Source: Neptunomonas marina
GTDB lineage: Bacteria > Pseudomonadota > Gammaproteobacteria > Pseudomonadales > Balneatricaceae
Length of the DNA: 64,000 bases
Reading direction: 5' to 3'
NCBI RefSeq assembly: GCF_004005935.1
Contig: NZ_SACQ01000002.1
Location: forward strand, 124,001-188,000
In this document: positions 48,314-57,162 of the stretch, in pieces
Position numbering within the stretch: position 1 is the stretch's first letter
Layout of the letters: the number at the start of each line of letters is the position of its first letter
Notes under the pieces: generated by a model
Told to the model about the DNA's origin: nothing
What the model saw: only the letters and a program-made list of their open reading frames with translations
Databases searched by the model: none
Position numbers and translations under genes: made by a program

Positions 48314-48979
48314 CTAACCTACTGCATGAAGTGTGGGTACAGCCTGTAGCGCGGGCAAGAGCTGATCTTCGCCCACCGCAAGGTTGATCTCTGGTTGTGC
48401 CCAACCGCCTTTGCGCTTGAGTAGCGTTAACGAGATACCCTGCGAAGCCGGCTCCAGCTGTAAACGATAGGGTGCGGCAGAGCTTTGTTCACGGGCAGCC
48501 CAAGGGCGCAATAAAAAGCCGAGTGTACCGGTCTCACTTGCCGCCACTTGTAAGCGGCGCACCATTTTTTCCTGCCCTGAGGGGAGCCAACCGAGTACCG
48601 CACTACAGCAGCCGCTTTTCAGGGCCTGCTCAAGTACCCAACCGGTTTCTTTAAGTTGACGTGTATGCACCACGAGAATGTGATCAAGATTCAGCCCCGA
48701 AGCACGCAGCGCCGGCGCATAAGGCAGCCATGGAGGATCTACCCAGAGCAGCCATTTTTCAGGCGCTTGGCGTTCTAACAGCAGCGGCAGCAAGAGCCGT
48801 AACTCGCCGCAGCCGGGTTGCTGACATAGCAACTCCACCAAGTTCCCTAGCTGCCAACCGCCACCCAGCTGTTGGTCCAACTGCTGAAAGCCAGTACTCA
48901 CAAAGTTATCCACCGATGCTTGCTGGCCTTGCCATAGCACGCCGGCGTGGATCATTTGATTGAGCGATGTTGTACCCAT
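48314..48979 (-). CDS. imuA: RecA-like mutasome protein ImuA
   Basis: 221 residues, related to RecA/SulA (VSTGFQQLDQQLGGGWQLGNLVELLCQQPGCGELRLLLPLL). The Walker A lysine is missing, as in other ImuA proteins. ATG at 48979; a second ATG at 48955 (MIHAGVLWQGQQ) is equally possible because neither has a strong ribosome-binding site. First gene of the imuA-imuB-dnaE2 operon, just downstream of a strong LexA box. Confidence 0.92.
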   Translation of the reverse strand: MGTTSLNQMIHAGVLWQGQQASVDNFVSTGFQQLDQQLGGGWQLGNLVELLCQQPGCGELRLLLPLLLERQAPEKWLLWVDPPWLPYAPALRASGLNLDHILVVHTRQLKETGWVLEQALKSGCCSAVLGWLPSGQEKMVRRLQVAASETGTLGFLLRPWAAREQSSAAPYRLQLEPASQGISLTLLKRKGGWAQPEINLAVGEDQLLPALQAVPTLHAVG

Positions 48980-48993
48980 AACGCACCAACAAA

Positions 48994-49013
48994 TACTGTT
49001 TATTTATACAGTA
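48994..49013. promoter_or_regulatory. LexA (SOS) box of imuA-imuB-dnaE2
   Basis: TACTGTTTATTTATACAGTA: near-perfect match to the consensus TACTGTATATATATACAGTA, with symmetric TACTGT and ACAGTA halves, 15 bases before the imuA ATG. Confidence 0.95.
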
Positions 49014-49106
49014 TTTTTATGCAGTTTAAGGCAAAGTGCAAGCCGAGGATGCAAAGATCGTTGCTACAGGCTGTCATACGCTCCCTGTTGATCAGGGTAA
49101 AAGCGC

Positions 49107-50267
49107 TTATGAAATAACACACCCTGTGGTGGCATCCGCTTCATCTGCAAAGCTTTTCGCGATCTCTAACACCTCTTCGATGGAGGCTTCTAACGCTGCC
49201 ACACAAGCAGGATCAAACTGTATGCCACTCTCTTGGCGCAAGAATGCAAGGGCATCCTCGCTCGACCAAGCTGCTTTGTAAGGGCGTTCGCTAGTCAGTG
49301 CATCGTAGACATCTGCCACACGTACAATGCGCGCCTCTAAAGGGATCGCCTCCGCAACCAACTGACATGGATAGCCTGAACCATCCCAGTTTTCATGATG
49401 CAGGTGCACAATATGGCGCAAAATTTGGCTGTAGTTTTTCTCTTCCAAGCGCAGGTTTGTGAGTGCTTGATCGATTATTTCGAGCCCCCGCACCGTATGC
49501 TCCTTCATGGTGGTGTACTCCTCTTCCGTGAGCGGCCCGGCTTTCAGCAAGATGCTGTCTGGAATGGCAATTTTGCCGATGTCATGTAGGGGCGCAAAGG
49601 TGAATATATCCTCGATATACTCATCACTAAGGGGCGTATCTCGTGCTAACTTGCGTGCAATCACTCGGCTATAACGCGCCATACGTTCAAGGTGCTGGCC
49701 GGTTTCGTTATCCCTTAGAGAAGCGACATCTTTCAGTGTCTTGGCGGTACCAATAACGCCCTGTACGGCATAGTTCTCTGCGATTAGTACCACCTCCATA
49801 AGTTTGGCGATCACATCTAACTGAGTACGAATCACCAACGAGGAGAAGCGTTTGGGTATCGAGGAGGCAAAGAAGAGCAGCCCCAGAAAGCGTTTCTGAT
49901 CAAAGATCGGTACGGCATAGCTACTTTTGATACCCAGCTTCAGTAGCCGTTGAGCGCTATCACTATGCGGTAGCTCTTCTAGCTCGCGAATCAAGCGCGC
50001 TGCGGGGTCCTGCATGAGCGGGTAGAGCGGGTTGTCAGCCGTCATCTTAGCCTCATGGCGCGACATAGGCTCCTCTGCACCCGCTGTTGTTAAATACGCT
50101 TTCAGCGTGTTTGTTTGTGCTTCGTAGCCCACAAAGTTAATGCGCACAATATCGCGGTAACGTCCCTGCACAACATTCAAAACCGCTTCCAAATTACGAT
50201 TTAACGAGTGATTGACGCTCAATGCACCAAATGCGGATGGAAGGTGTTGATAAGCTAACCGAGCCAT
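49107..50267 (-). CDS. GAF + HD-GYP c-di-GMP phosphodiesterase
   Basis: 386 residues, cytoplasmic. N-terminal GAF-like domain (about 20-165, including VPIFDQKRFLGLLFFAS), then HD-GYP (about 180-360) with RDNETGQHLERMARYS, the HD pair in LHDIGKIAIPDSIL, HLHHENWDGSGYP (GYP intact) and RIVRVADVYDALTSERPYK. Metal ligands for c-di-GMP hydrolysis to GMP look complete. Monocistronic on the minus strand. Confidence 0.92.
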   Translation of the reverse strand: MARLAYQHLPSAFGALSVNHSLNRNLEAVLNVVQGRYRDIVRINFVGYEAQTNTLKAYLTTAGAEEPMSRHEAKMTADNPLYPLMQDPAARLIRELEELPHSDSAQRLLKLGIKSSYAVPIFDQKRFLGLLFFASSIPKRFSSLVIRTQLDVIAKLMEVVLIAENYAVQGVIGTAKTLKDVASLRDNETGQHLERMARYSRVIARKLARDTPLSDEYIEDIFTFAPLHDIGKIAIPDSILLKAGPLTEEEYTTMKEHTVRGLEIIDQALTNLRLEEKNYSQILRHIVHLHHENWDGSGYPCQLVAEAIPLEARIVRVADVYDALTSERPYKAAWSSEDALAFLRQESGIQFDPACVAALEASIEEVLEIAKSFADEADATTGCVIS

Positions 50268-50349
50268 ACTCTGTCTAAAACCTCAAAGGCAGATACTAAT
50301 AAGCTAAACGGACTCACACAGCCCATGAAAGGGCAGAATCGCACGCTAA

Positions 50350-51534
50350 CTACGGAATAGGTGTTAATTTAAAAATGGCAGATGTTGGCCCGTCACTACT
50401 AAACAGAATGCTCCCATCGGGCAATGCCAGCAGATCCACAGGCCGCGCCCAACGCTGCCCATCATCTAACTGAAAGCCCGAAACAATATCCTGCTGTGTA
50501 ATAACAGCGCCATCTTCTAAATGTAAGGCAGTTATTTTTGGGGGCCGTCGGCTTGCAGCAGAGCCGGTTGCATCCACCGCCCAAGAACCATGAAACGCCA
50601 CCAGCAGTTGACCGCTCAAGCTCCCATAAACAGACTGCTCTGGAACAAAGTCGAGGCCCAGCGGTGCTTGTCGTGCGGGAAAGGTTGTAACAGGGTGTTC
50701 CACCTGATCTTTATGCTGAGGCGGCTGCGAGCGCTGACAACGATCACGAAACACCTGCTCGCCATCATATTGATACCATGGCATACCATGAAAAGAGCCT
50801 GCAGAGAGCGCAACAAGTTGTTCCGGCGGCTGTTCAAAGCCCAGGTGATCAGGGCCATTATTGGTTGCATAGAGCCGCTGTTCATGTGGCGACCACGCTA
50901 AACCTACCGGGTTGCGTAACCCGCTTGAGAACACGTCAGCTTGCCAGCGGCCTGCTTTTTTCTGCAAACGCCAAACGCCGCCACGGCGCTCATTAAACGC
51001 ATAGGTCTCGCTCAAGTATTGGTTCGAGCAATTACCGCTAATACCAATACTGACATAAAGGCTGCCATCAGGTCCGGCTACCAGCGTACGTGAGCTATGC
51101 CCACCACTCGCGGGCATCGCGAATACCTTTTCTATCGCTTCGAGCCGATTTTCCTGACGGTTGAGCTGGGTACGATAAACACCTTCACTGGAGGCGACCC
51201 AAAGTGCTTTTTCATGCCAAAGCACGCTATGGGGGTAACGAAACTGCGGCGTGATACGCTGCGCCTTATAATCCGGAGGCGTTAAGCGATAGATAGCACC
51301 GGCACCTGAGCCGACCAAGACTTCACCGGCAACTTCACCATGCGATAGCATCCGTGGCCTAGGTACAGCTGTGCTGAACACCGATAGCTGATAGCCTTGC
51401 GGGACGGTTACCGTAAACCGCTCTGTGCCCAACACCAAGGTCTGCTGGTAGGTATCTATCGTAGAGCCTGCCGCTGACAGGGTTGATGATAATATAAGGA
51501 CGCTCCCTGCTATCCATCTCTTATGCTTATGCAT
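50350..51534 (-). CDS. Periplasmic PQQ-type sugar dehydrogenase family protein
   Basis: 394 residues from ATG 51534 with GGGAGA seven bases upstream. Signal peptide at about 1-24 (WIAGSVLILSSTLSAAG). Beta-propeller of the GSDH/sorbosone dehydrogenase family: PHSVLWHEKALWVASSEGVYR, AGPDGSLYVSIG, GLRNPVGLAWSPHEQRLYATNNGPDHLG, ARPVDLLALPDGSILFSSD. Such proteins oxidise aldoses with PQQ and calcium in the periplasm; real activity is uncertain as many members are uncharacterised. No PQQ genes nearby. Confidence 0.85.
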   Translation of the reverse strand: MHKHKRWIAGSVLILSSTLSAAGSTIDTYQQTLVLGTERFTVTVPQGYQLSVFSTAVPRPRMLSHGEVAGEVLVGSGAGAIYRLTPPDYKAQRITPQFRYPHSVLWHEKALWVASSEGVYRTQLNRQENRLEAIEKVFAMPASGGHSSRTLVAGPDGSLYVSIGISGNCSNQYLSETYAFNERRGGVWRLQKKAGRWQADVFSSGLRNPVGLAWSPHEQRLYATNNGPDHLGFEQPPEQLVALSAGSFHGMPWYQYDGEQVFRDRCQRSQPPQHKDQVEHPVTTFPARQAPLGLDFVPEQSVYGSLSGQLLVAFHGSWAVDATGSAASRRPPKITALHLEDGAVITQQDIVSGFQLDDGQRWARPVDLLALPDGSILFSSDGPTSAIFKLTPIP

Positions 51535-51672
51535 TGACTGATCTCCCACACGACATCCTTGCGCGTTGTGTGCTCTCATGCCGAGTGGCAGTTGTATAAC
51601 AGGGTTAACTCGGCTCTGAATAAATGTATGTTTTTACCATCACCTCTGTTTATTAAGTGTAGCGGCTAATAC

Positions 51673-51704
51673 AAAAAAAAAGCACACTAAATGTGTGCTT
51701 TTTT
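51673..51704 (-). terminator. Terminator after 3-hydroxybutyrate dehydrogenase gene
   Basis: Stem AGCACAC/GTGTGCT with a five-base loop and long T/A tracts on both sides; 19 bp past the stop. Confidence 0.92.
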
Positions 51705-51722
51705 CGATTTTAGACAGCTGAG

Positions 51723-52505
51723 TTATTGGGCAGTCCAGCCACCATCAACAGGCATAGTGACACCCGTGATAGATGCAGCAGCATCACCAGCCAAAAAGGT
51801 CACTACGGCGGCTACTTGTTCAACCGTTACAAACTGTTTCGTTGGCTGCGCTTTAAGCATGACATCCTGCTTAACTTGCTCTTCAGTAATGCCACGTGCC
51901 CGAGCAGTATCGCCAACCTGTTTTTCCACTAACGGTGTCCAAACGTAACCCGGCGCCACGGCATTGACAGTAATTCCCTGCTCTGCAACTTCTAAGGCCA
52001 CCGTTTTTGTTAAACCTGCGATACCATGCTTGGCTGCCACGTAAGCTGATTTATATGGCGACGCTACCAACGCATGAGCTGATGCTGTGTTGATAATACG
52101 GCCCCAGCCCTTCTCTTTCATGCCTGGCAGCACAGCCTTCGTGGTATGGAAGGCCGACGTCAGGTTGATACCAATAATGGCGTCCCACTTCTCTTCAGGG
52201 AACTCATCAACCGGCGATACAAACTGGATACCGGCGTTATTAACCAGAATATCCACCGAACCAAACTGCGCTTGAGCTTCTTGGACCATCGCTTGAATTT
52301 CATCTGCTTTGAGCATGTTAGCTGGCGAAAAAAGCGCTTTCACGCCGAAGTCCGCTTCAATAGAAGCGCGGATCGCTTCGTTCTCAGCAGGGTCGCCCAA
52401 GCCGTTGATCATGACATTCGCACCCTGCTCCGCCAGCGCGCGTGCCATCGCCAAACCAATACCTGATGTTGATCCTGTAACCAGTGCATTTTTACCTTTT
52501 AACAT
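51723..52505 (-). CDS. bdhA: 3-hydroxybutyrate dehydrogenase (SDR family)
   Basis: 260 residues from ATG 52505, with GGGGAG nine bases upstream; the preceding TTG at 52511 is less likely. NAD binding TGSTSGIG, NNAG, and catalytic S-Y-K in NTASAHALVASPYKSAYVAAKHG. C-terminal FVTVEQVAAVVTFLAGDAAASITGVTMPVDGGWTAQ matches (R)-3-hydroxybutyrate dehydrogenases, which interconvert 3-hydroxybutyrate and acetoacetate with NAD, often during poly-hydroxybutyrate use. Other SDR roles cannot be excluded. Single gene. Confidence 0.88.
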   Translation of the reverse strand: MLKGKNALVTGSTSGIGLAMARALAEQGANVMINGLGDPAENEAIRASIEADFGVKALFSPANMLKADEIQAMVQEAQAQFGSVDILVNNAGIQFVSPVDEFPEEKWDAIIGINLTSAFHTTKAVLPGMKEKGWGRIINTASAHALVASPYKSAYVAAKHGIAGLTKTVALEVAEQGITVNAVAPGYVWTPLVEKQVGDTARARGITEEQVKQDVMLKAQPTKQFVTVEQVAAVVTFLAGDAAASITGVTMPVDGGWTAQ

Positions 52506-52713
52506 GCTCAAAAGCTCCCCTTTTCGATCCTAAAATGGCACATCTATCTACATGCCGACAGTCCTTCCACCGTACCACTTTTTTGCACTGCAAAAAACTG
52601 ATTGCATACCGCTACCCTACTAAAAGTAGCAACACCCCAGACAGTACGCTTTACCGACATCCACTACTATATTAATATTTACTTATATAAATAATTACTA
52701 ATATGGCGGGACT

Positions 52714-53271
52714 ATGAGGCAATACTGGAGTTGGATAACCAGCGGTACCGCGCTGGCAATCTGTTTTTTACTGGCGGTCATACTTGTCAAACCAATCGGT
52801 GTATCAACCCAGTTTGTGATCGCCGATGGGGTTTTGTGGTCATTATTTGATGACAGCTTGATCACAACCGATACAGACAGCAAGTCTGGCTATGCAAGTA
52901 CCAACGCTTACCTAGATAAAAGCGGTGGTAAGTATGCAGCCGCTGTTGAGAACCCCATTAATTACAGCTTTTTATTCGTCTTAGCGATGATCTTTGGCGC
53001 TTGGTTAGCGAGCCGCTTTAACCGCCCAACCACTCCCCCCGATACTGCCTCACAACCGGTTTGTCGATTAGGCGATCAACGCTCAGCACGCTTACTGCGC
53101 GCGTTTATTGGCGGTGCGATTGTCCTGTTTGGTGCGCGTCTTGCTGGCGGCTGCACGAGTGGCCATATGATGAGTGGAATGATGCAGACATCACTCAGCG
53201 GTTATCTGTTCGCAGCCGGTGCCTTCGCGGTTGCTGTACCTACTGCAATCTTTCTATATGGCCGTCGCTAA
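52714..53271 (+). CDS. YeeE/YedE-family membrane protein, first half
   Basis: 185 residues, about four helices. C-terminal LRAFIGGAIVLFGARLAGGCTSGHMMSGM carries the GARxAGGCTSGH motif of YeeE/YedE (PF04143) sulfur-compound transporters, with the key cysteine. An extracytoplasmic loop lies at about 35-80. It is half the size of fused YeeE and pairs with the next gene 11 bp downstream. Thiosulfate or related sulfur-species uptake is the likely role from the family. Confidence 0.88.
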   Translation: MRQYWSWITSGTALAICFLLAVILVKPIGVSTQFVIADGVLWSLFDDSLITTDTDSKSGYASTNAYLDKSGGKYAAAVENPINYSFLFVLAMIFGAWLASRFNRPTTPPDTASQPVCRLGDQRSARLLRAFIGGAIVLFGARLAGGCTSGHMMSGMMQTSLSGYLFAAGAFAVAVPTAIFLYGRR

Positions 53272-53282
53272 GGAGCTTTAAG

Positions 53283-53834
53283 ATGAAAATTATTCTCGCA
53301 CTCATCCTTGGCACGCTCTTCGGTTTTGTCTTACAACGTGTTGGTGCCACAGATTCACGCAAAATCTGGGGCATGTTAACGCTTCGAGATCTACATCTGG
53401 CGAAAGCGATACTCTTTGCCATCGGTGTAAGCTCAATCGTGCTGTTTGCCGGTATGAGCATCGGCATTATCGATGCAGGCCACCTGTCGGTTAAGAGCAG
53501 TTACAACGGCGTTATTGTGGGCGGTATGCTGCTTGGGCTAGGTTGGGCAATAGCAGGTTACTGCCCAGGTACCGGTGTTGCAGCCATGGGAGAAGGGAAA
53601 CCGGATGCCTTTGTTTATGTACTCGGCGGTTTAGCTGGCGCTTTTCTCTACACGTTAAGCTATGGCGCAATCGCCGATAGTTGGCTCTTCAGTCCTATCG
53701 GTGGAGGCAAAGTAACACTTGCGGCAACAGGTGAATACAGCGCTTTAATTGCCACCCCCTCTGCGATGCTTGTCGCACTCGTTTTAGGTGGGCTTTTCGC
53801 AGCGTTCGCGGTTCTTGCGCCGAAGAAGATCTGA
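53283..53834 (+). CDS. YeeE/YedE-family membrane protein, second half
   Basis: 183 residues from ATG 53283, with AGGAG seven bases upstream; a longer frame from 53061 overlaps the first half and is a shadow. About five helices. Contains GGMLLGLGWAIAGYCPGTGVAAMGEGKPDAF, the second YeeE motif (AGYCPGT) with the partner cysteine. With the gene before it forms a two-subunit channel. No rhodanese, TusA or ArsR regulator is adjacent. Confidence 0.9.
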   Translation: MKIILALILGTLFGFVLQRVGATDSRKIWGMLTLRDLHLAKAILFAIGVSSIVLFAGMSIGIIDAGHLSVKSSYNGVIVGGMLLGLGWAIAGYCPGTGVAAMGEGKPDAFVYVLGGLAGAFLYTLSYGAIADSWLFSPIGGGKVTLAATGEYSALIATPSAMLVALVLGGLFAAFAVLAPKKI

Positions 53835-53845
53835 ACCCGTTACCA

Positions 53846-53874
53846 GCAAAGCCGATCGCTGATGTCGGCTTTGC
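53846..53874 (+). terminator. Hairpin terminator after the YeeE/YedE pair
   Basis: Ten-base-pair perfect stem GCAAAGCCGA/TCGGCTTTGC with loop of nine, 11 bp past the stop; only a weak T-tract follows. Confidence 0.65.
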
Positions 53875-54000
53875 ACCCTCCTCTACACAAGCTATCCAAT
53901 CCTTTCTTGCTACAAATCAAATAGCGTTTTGCAGCGGCCCTCTGCGCTGCTACTCTGCACTTCTAAAATTCATTATCCTAAACCTTAAAATATTATCTTT

Positions 54001-54090
54001 ATGCTTGATTGGATTCTCAGTACGAACGGCTTCATCATCGAAGCAATCGTGATGTTAGCCATCATTATTTACGTTGGAACACGTATCTAA
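54001..54090 (+). CDS. Possible 29-residue single-helix membrane peptide
   Basis: ATG at 54001 to TAA at 54090 encodes a short peptide starting MLDWILSTNG with a strongly hydrophobic stretch (FIIEAIVMLAIIIYVG) and ending TRI. Composition fits a single membrane helix. No Shine-Dalgarno is visible before the ATG, so it may be chance or part of the leader of the TonB receptor gene 36 bp downstream. Not recognised. Confidence 0.3.
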   Translation: MLDWILSTNGFIIEAIVMLAIIIYVGTRI

Positions 54091-54125
54091 AATCAAGAAA
54101 GACAGTTGCTTGTAAAGGATTAGTC

Positions 54126-56213
54126 ATGCCAACACTGCCTTGTACCTATTTTCCCTTTGCCTTCGCAATCGCCGCCACATTGTTGCCATCGTATGCCAGT
54201 GCGTTTAGCGAAGAGGACTTTCTTAGCGATATCCCCGAGGTCGCTTCTGCTACACGTATCAGCCAGCCGCTTGACGATGTCCCAGTCGCCACATCACTGA
54301 TCACCCGCCAGATGATAGAGGCGTCCGGGATGATAGAAATTCCCGAATTGCTGCGTTTAGTGCCAGGTTTTCAGGTCTACCCAACCAACCACAATAAGTA
54401 TGCCGTGACCTACCACGGCGAATCGTCTGAGTTTCCCAATGACTTGGAGGTGCGTATTAATGGCCGCCCAGTCTATGTGCCGCTGCTCTCCACTGTGGAT
54501 TGGAACTCTCTTGGTATCACGCTGGACGACATCGAATATATCGAAGTCGTACGCGGCTCGAATGTACCCTCTTATGGATCAAATGCGCTGATGGGCGCGA
54601 TCAATATCGTCACGCGATCACCCATTAGCCAACCGCAGAATAGAGTGACGTTTACCGCAGGCCCCGATAAACGCCGCGACTACACCGCAACACTGAGTAA
54701 CCAGCATGAAAACGCTCAATACCGCTTGAGTTTATCAGGGCAGAAAAACAACGGATTCGACTTCCAGCGCGATGGCGAAGAGGTGTATCAGGGCAACTTG
54801 CAGGTCACATTAACGCCAACGCTCTATGACACGTTCGATTTCAGTGCAGGTTTCAGTCAAGGCTCTATCGTTACTGGGCAAGGCGAGTTATCCCAATACG
54901 ATGATCGTGACCATATCTCCAGCTATCAACATTTACAGTGGAAACATGAATCCGATCCTTTCAACGAATACACCCTGCAACTGTTTCATAACTTTCTAAG
55001 CCTCAAAACACCGAGTTACTGGGCCTCAGACCTATTGGGCGATCCGGGCTTACAGCAGCTCAATGCACAACTCGCGTATCTAGAGCAACAGTACGGTGAC
55101 GCATACCCGTTCCCAAGCAGTCATGTTTCCGACTTTCGCACCCTAACAAAGGGCGAGAACGGTTCCGTCCATGTGTACGGCGGCGAGCTACAACTCACCC
55201 AGCGCCCAACTACCGAGCTTACCCTAGCGTCAGGTGTCGGTTTTCGTTACGAAGATGCACGCAGCGATAGCTTTATTCCCGAAGCGAAAAGTGTACACGA
55301 AGAGAACTACTACGCGTTTTCAAATATCGAGTGGCAGCAAACAGCCAAATTACTCTGGAACCTGGGCGTCATGGCGGAGTTCAAAACGACGACGGATGAT
55401 CCCGCCATCTCGGTTCGTGGCGGCGCCAACTATCATATTGATGACACCACCACCGTTCGCGCATCACTGACTCAGGCATTCCGTACCCCCTCGTTATTGG
55501 AGCAGAACGCCGAGACAGCTTATGTTTTTCCAGAAGGTGTTCCGTTTGACTATCAGTTGAAGAAAAGTGATCAGCTCAAGTCAGAGAAGCTCGATGCCGT
55601 TGAACTGGGTCTCTTTTTAAAGCACCCGACTCTGCACGGTTTTACGGATATTAAGCTCTTTTTTGAGGACTCACGCGATGGCATTGAAGGCTGGTTCTTT
55701 TACAGCGACCTAGACCTTGCCACGCTGGCGCAAGGTTATCCCGATGAGGAGCGACAACTGCGCAACTCGAAGGACTATCGCAACCGCGGCGTTGAAGTAC
55801 AGACGTTCTTACAACCGACACCGAAAGATCTTATCAACCTAGCCTACAGCTATAACGATATTAGCGGTGTGCTGCAGCGCGGCGATATTCGCGACCACAA
55901 GCCAGATCGTGACCTCTCTGCTGTCGCTCCAAAGCATACGTTAAGCTTGCTCTATAATCGCCGCTTCAGCCCAACATTTGATGCGGGCTTCATCTTGACC
56001 CATATGTCCAAAGTTCAGTGGGAAGGTTCAAGCCTACACGACGATTTCACATCATTAGATGTCAAGTTGACTCAACAATTCCCGATCTCCAGCGGTGAGC
56101 GCGTGAGTGCAACACTGATGATCGAAAATCTCTGGGATGCGAAATATTCAGAGTTCCACCGCAACAACGCGCAGGAGAGAAAAATCTACCTAATCCTGAG
56201 TTTAGACTTCTAA
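54126..56213 (+). CDS. TonB-dependent outer-membrane receptor
   Basis: 695 residues from ATG 54126, with AAAGGA seven bases upstream. Signal peptide at about 1-25 (IAATLLPSYASA). A short N-terminal DFLSDIPEVASATRISQ resembles a TonB box region, then the plug domain (about 45-165: VPVATSLITRQMIEASG, LLRLVPGFQVY, IEYIEVVRGSNVPSYGSNALMGAINIVTRSP) and a 22-strand barrel ending in aromatic YLILSLDF. The substrate is unknown; it may be a siderophore, vitamin or carbohydrate. First clear gene of the three-gene cluster with a binding protein and a hybrid kinase, which suggests a sensed ligand rather than only uptake. Confidence 0.92.
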   Translation: MPTLPCTYFPFAFAIAATLLPSYASAFSEEDFLSDIPEVASATRISQPLDDVPVATSLITRQMIEASGMIEIPELLRLVPGFQVYPTNHNKYAVTYHGESSEFPNDLEVRINGRPVYVPLLSTVDWNSLGITLDDIEYIEVVRGSNVPSYGSNALMGAINIVTRSPISQPQNRVTFTAGPDKRRDYTATLSNQHENAQYRLSLSGQKNNGFDFQRDGEEVYQGNLQVTLTPTLYDTFDFSAGFSQGSIVTGQGELSQYDDRDHISSYQHLQWKHESDPFNEYTLQLFHNFLSLKTPSYWASDLLGDPGLQQLNAQLAYLEQQYGDAYPFPSSHVSDFRTLTKGENGSVHVYGGELQLTQRPTTELTLASGVGFRYEDARSDSFIPEAKSVHEENYYAFSNIEWQQTAKLLWNLGVMAEFKTTTDDPAISVRGGANYHIDDTTTVRASLTQAFRTPSLLEQNAETAYVFPEGVPFDYQLKKSDQLKSEKLDAVELGLFLKHPTLHGFTDIKLFFEDSRDGIEGWFFYSDLDLATLAQGYPDEERQLRNSKDYRNRGVEVQTFLQPTPKDLINLAYSYNDISGVLQRGDIRDHKPDRDLSAVAPKHTLSLLYNRRFSPTFDAGFILTHMSKVQWEGSSLHDDFTSLDVKLTQQFPISSGERVSATLMIENLWDAKYSEFHRNNAQERKIYLILSLDF

Positions 56214-56229
56214 GTCATCGGGCCAACGC

Positions 56230-57162
56230 ATGGATAGCCTGCTCAAACCACTCATCAGCTTTACACTGCGCCTCTGGCTGGGTGTTTGGCTGCTGGTGTG
56301 GTTGAGCACTTTAATGCCAGCCCATGCGATTGGGGTCTCGGTGGTTCTTAGCTCTGAGCACCCCAGCTACAGCACCGTAGCTGAGGCGATTAAACAACAG
56401 CTAGCCCCCTCAGTATCGCTACATGAATGGCAAGCCGATACGTTACCAGCAGCACTACCTGAGGATGACCTGCTTGTTGCAATAGGCACCAAAGCACTCA
56501 AAACGCTCTTGCAGCGAAATCTACAGCAACCCATGCTGGCCAGTTTTTTACCGCGCCGTAGTTACGAAGAAACTCAGCAATCCTTTCCTCATAACGGCAA
56601 CATCAGTGCCGTCTACTTAGATCAATCGATGGCGCTCCAGCTAAGGTTGATTAAGCAGCTGGCGCCGCACACTAAAACCATTGGTTCAGTATTTGGTCCC
56701 TCTTCGCAAGCAGACAGTGCGCGCCTTTATAGTGCCGCTTACGAACAAGACTTAGAACTGCACACCGTTGCCTTAAACCCAGACGACAACCCGATTGCTG
56801 TTCTGCAGCCCATTATCGAGCAGTCTGATCTTTTTCTTGCGATACCTGATCAATCGGCATTTAATAGAGCAAGCGCCAAATGGTCATTATTTATCGCTTT
56901 ACGCGCTCGCAAAGCGCTCATTGGTTTTTCAGAAAAATATGTTGATGCCGGCGCGCTGGCGGCGGTGTATTCAACCCCGGAGCAGATCGGACGACAAACG
57001 GCGGAAGCTGTGGACAACTACCTCGAAAACGGAATTTTCCCAGCGCCAGCCCATCCGCGCTATTTTACGGTCAAGGTCAATGACAATACTGCGCGCTTGA
57101 TTGGCTGGCCGATACCCAATGCCGAGCAGCTCACGCGTCAGCTACAGGAGTGGATGCAATGA
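56230..57162 (+). CDS. Periplasmic ABC_sub_bind-type binding protein
   Basis: 310 residues. N-terminal hydrophobic segment (about 12-35, ending MPAHA) is a signal peptide or anchor. The body resembles PF04392 proteins (IGVSVVLSSEHPSYSTVAEAIKQQL, LLVAIGTKALKTLLQ, FSEKYVDAGALAAVYSTPEQIGRQTAEAVDNYL, FTVKVNDNTARLIGW). No ABC permease or ATPase is nearby. It lies 16 bp after the receptor and overlaps the sensor kinase by four bases (ATGA), so it probably presents a ligand to the kinase. It belongs to the same family as the sensor part of the 1845-5531 protein. Confidence 0.85.
   Translation: MDSLLKPLISFTLRLWLGVWLLVWLSTLMPAHAIGVSVVLSSEHPSYSTVAEAIKQQLAPSVSLHEWQADTLPAALPEDDLLVAIGTKALKTLLQRNLQQPMLASFLPRRSYEETQQSFPHNGNISAVYLDQSMALQLRLIKQLAPHTKTIGSVFGPSSQADSARLYSAAYEQDLELHTVALNPDDNPIAVLQPIIEQSDLFLAIPDQSAFNRASAKWSLFIALRARKALIGFSEKYVDAGALAAVYSTPEQIGRQTAEAVDNYLENGIFPAPAHPRYFTVKVNDNTARLIGWPIPNAEQLTRQLQEWMQ

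Noticed and set aside
53061-53282. Extended start of the second YeeE/YedE gene
   Set aside because: This part overlaps the first half in another frame and reads as charged, non-membrane sequence; ATG 53283 has AGGAG.
54009-54125. 39-residue N-terminal extension of the TonB receptor
   Set aside because: It would precede the signal peptide and lacks a ribosome-binding site; ATG 54126 has AAAGGA and a normal signal sequence directly after it.
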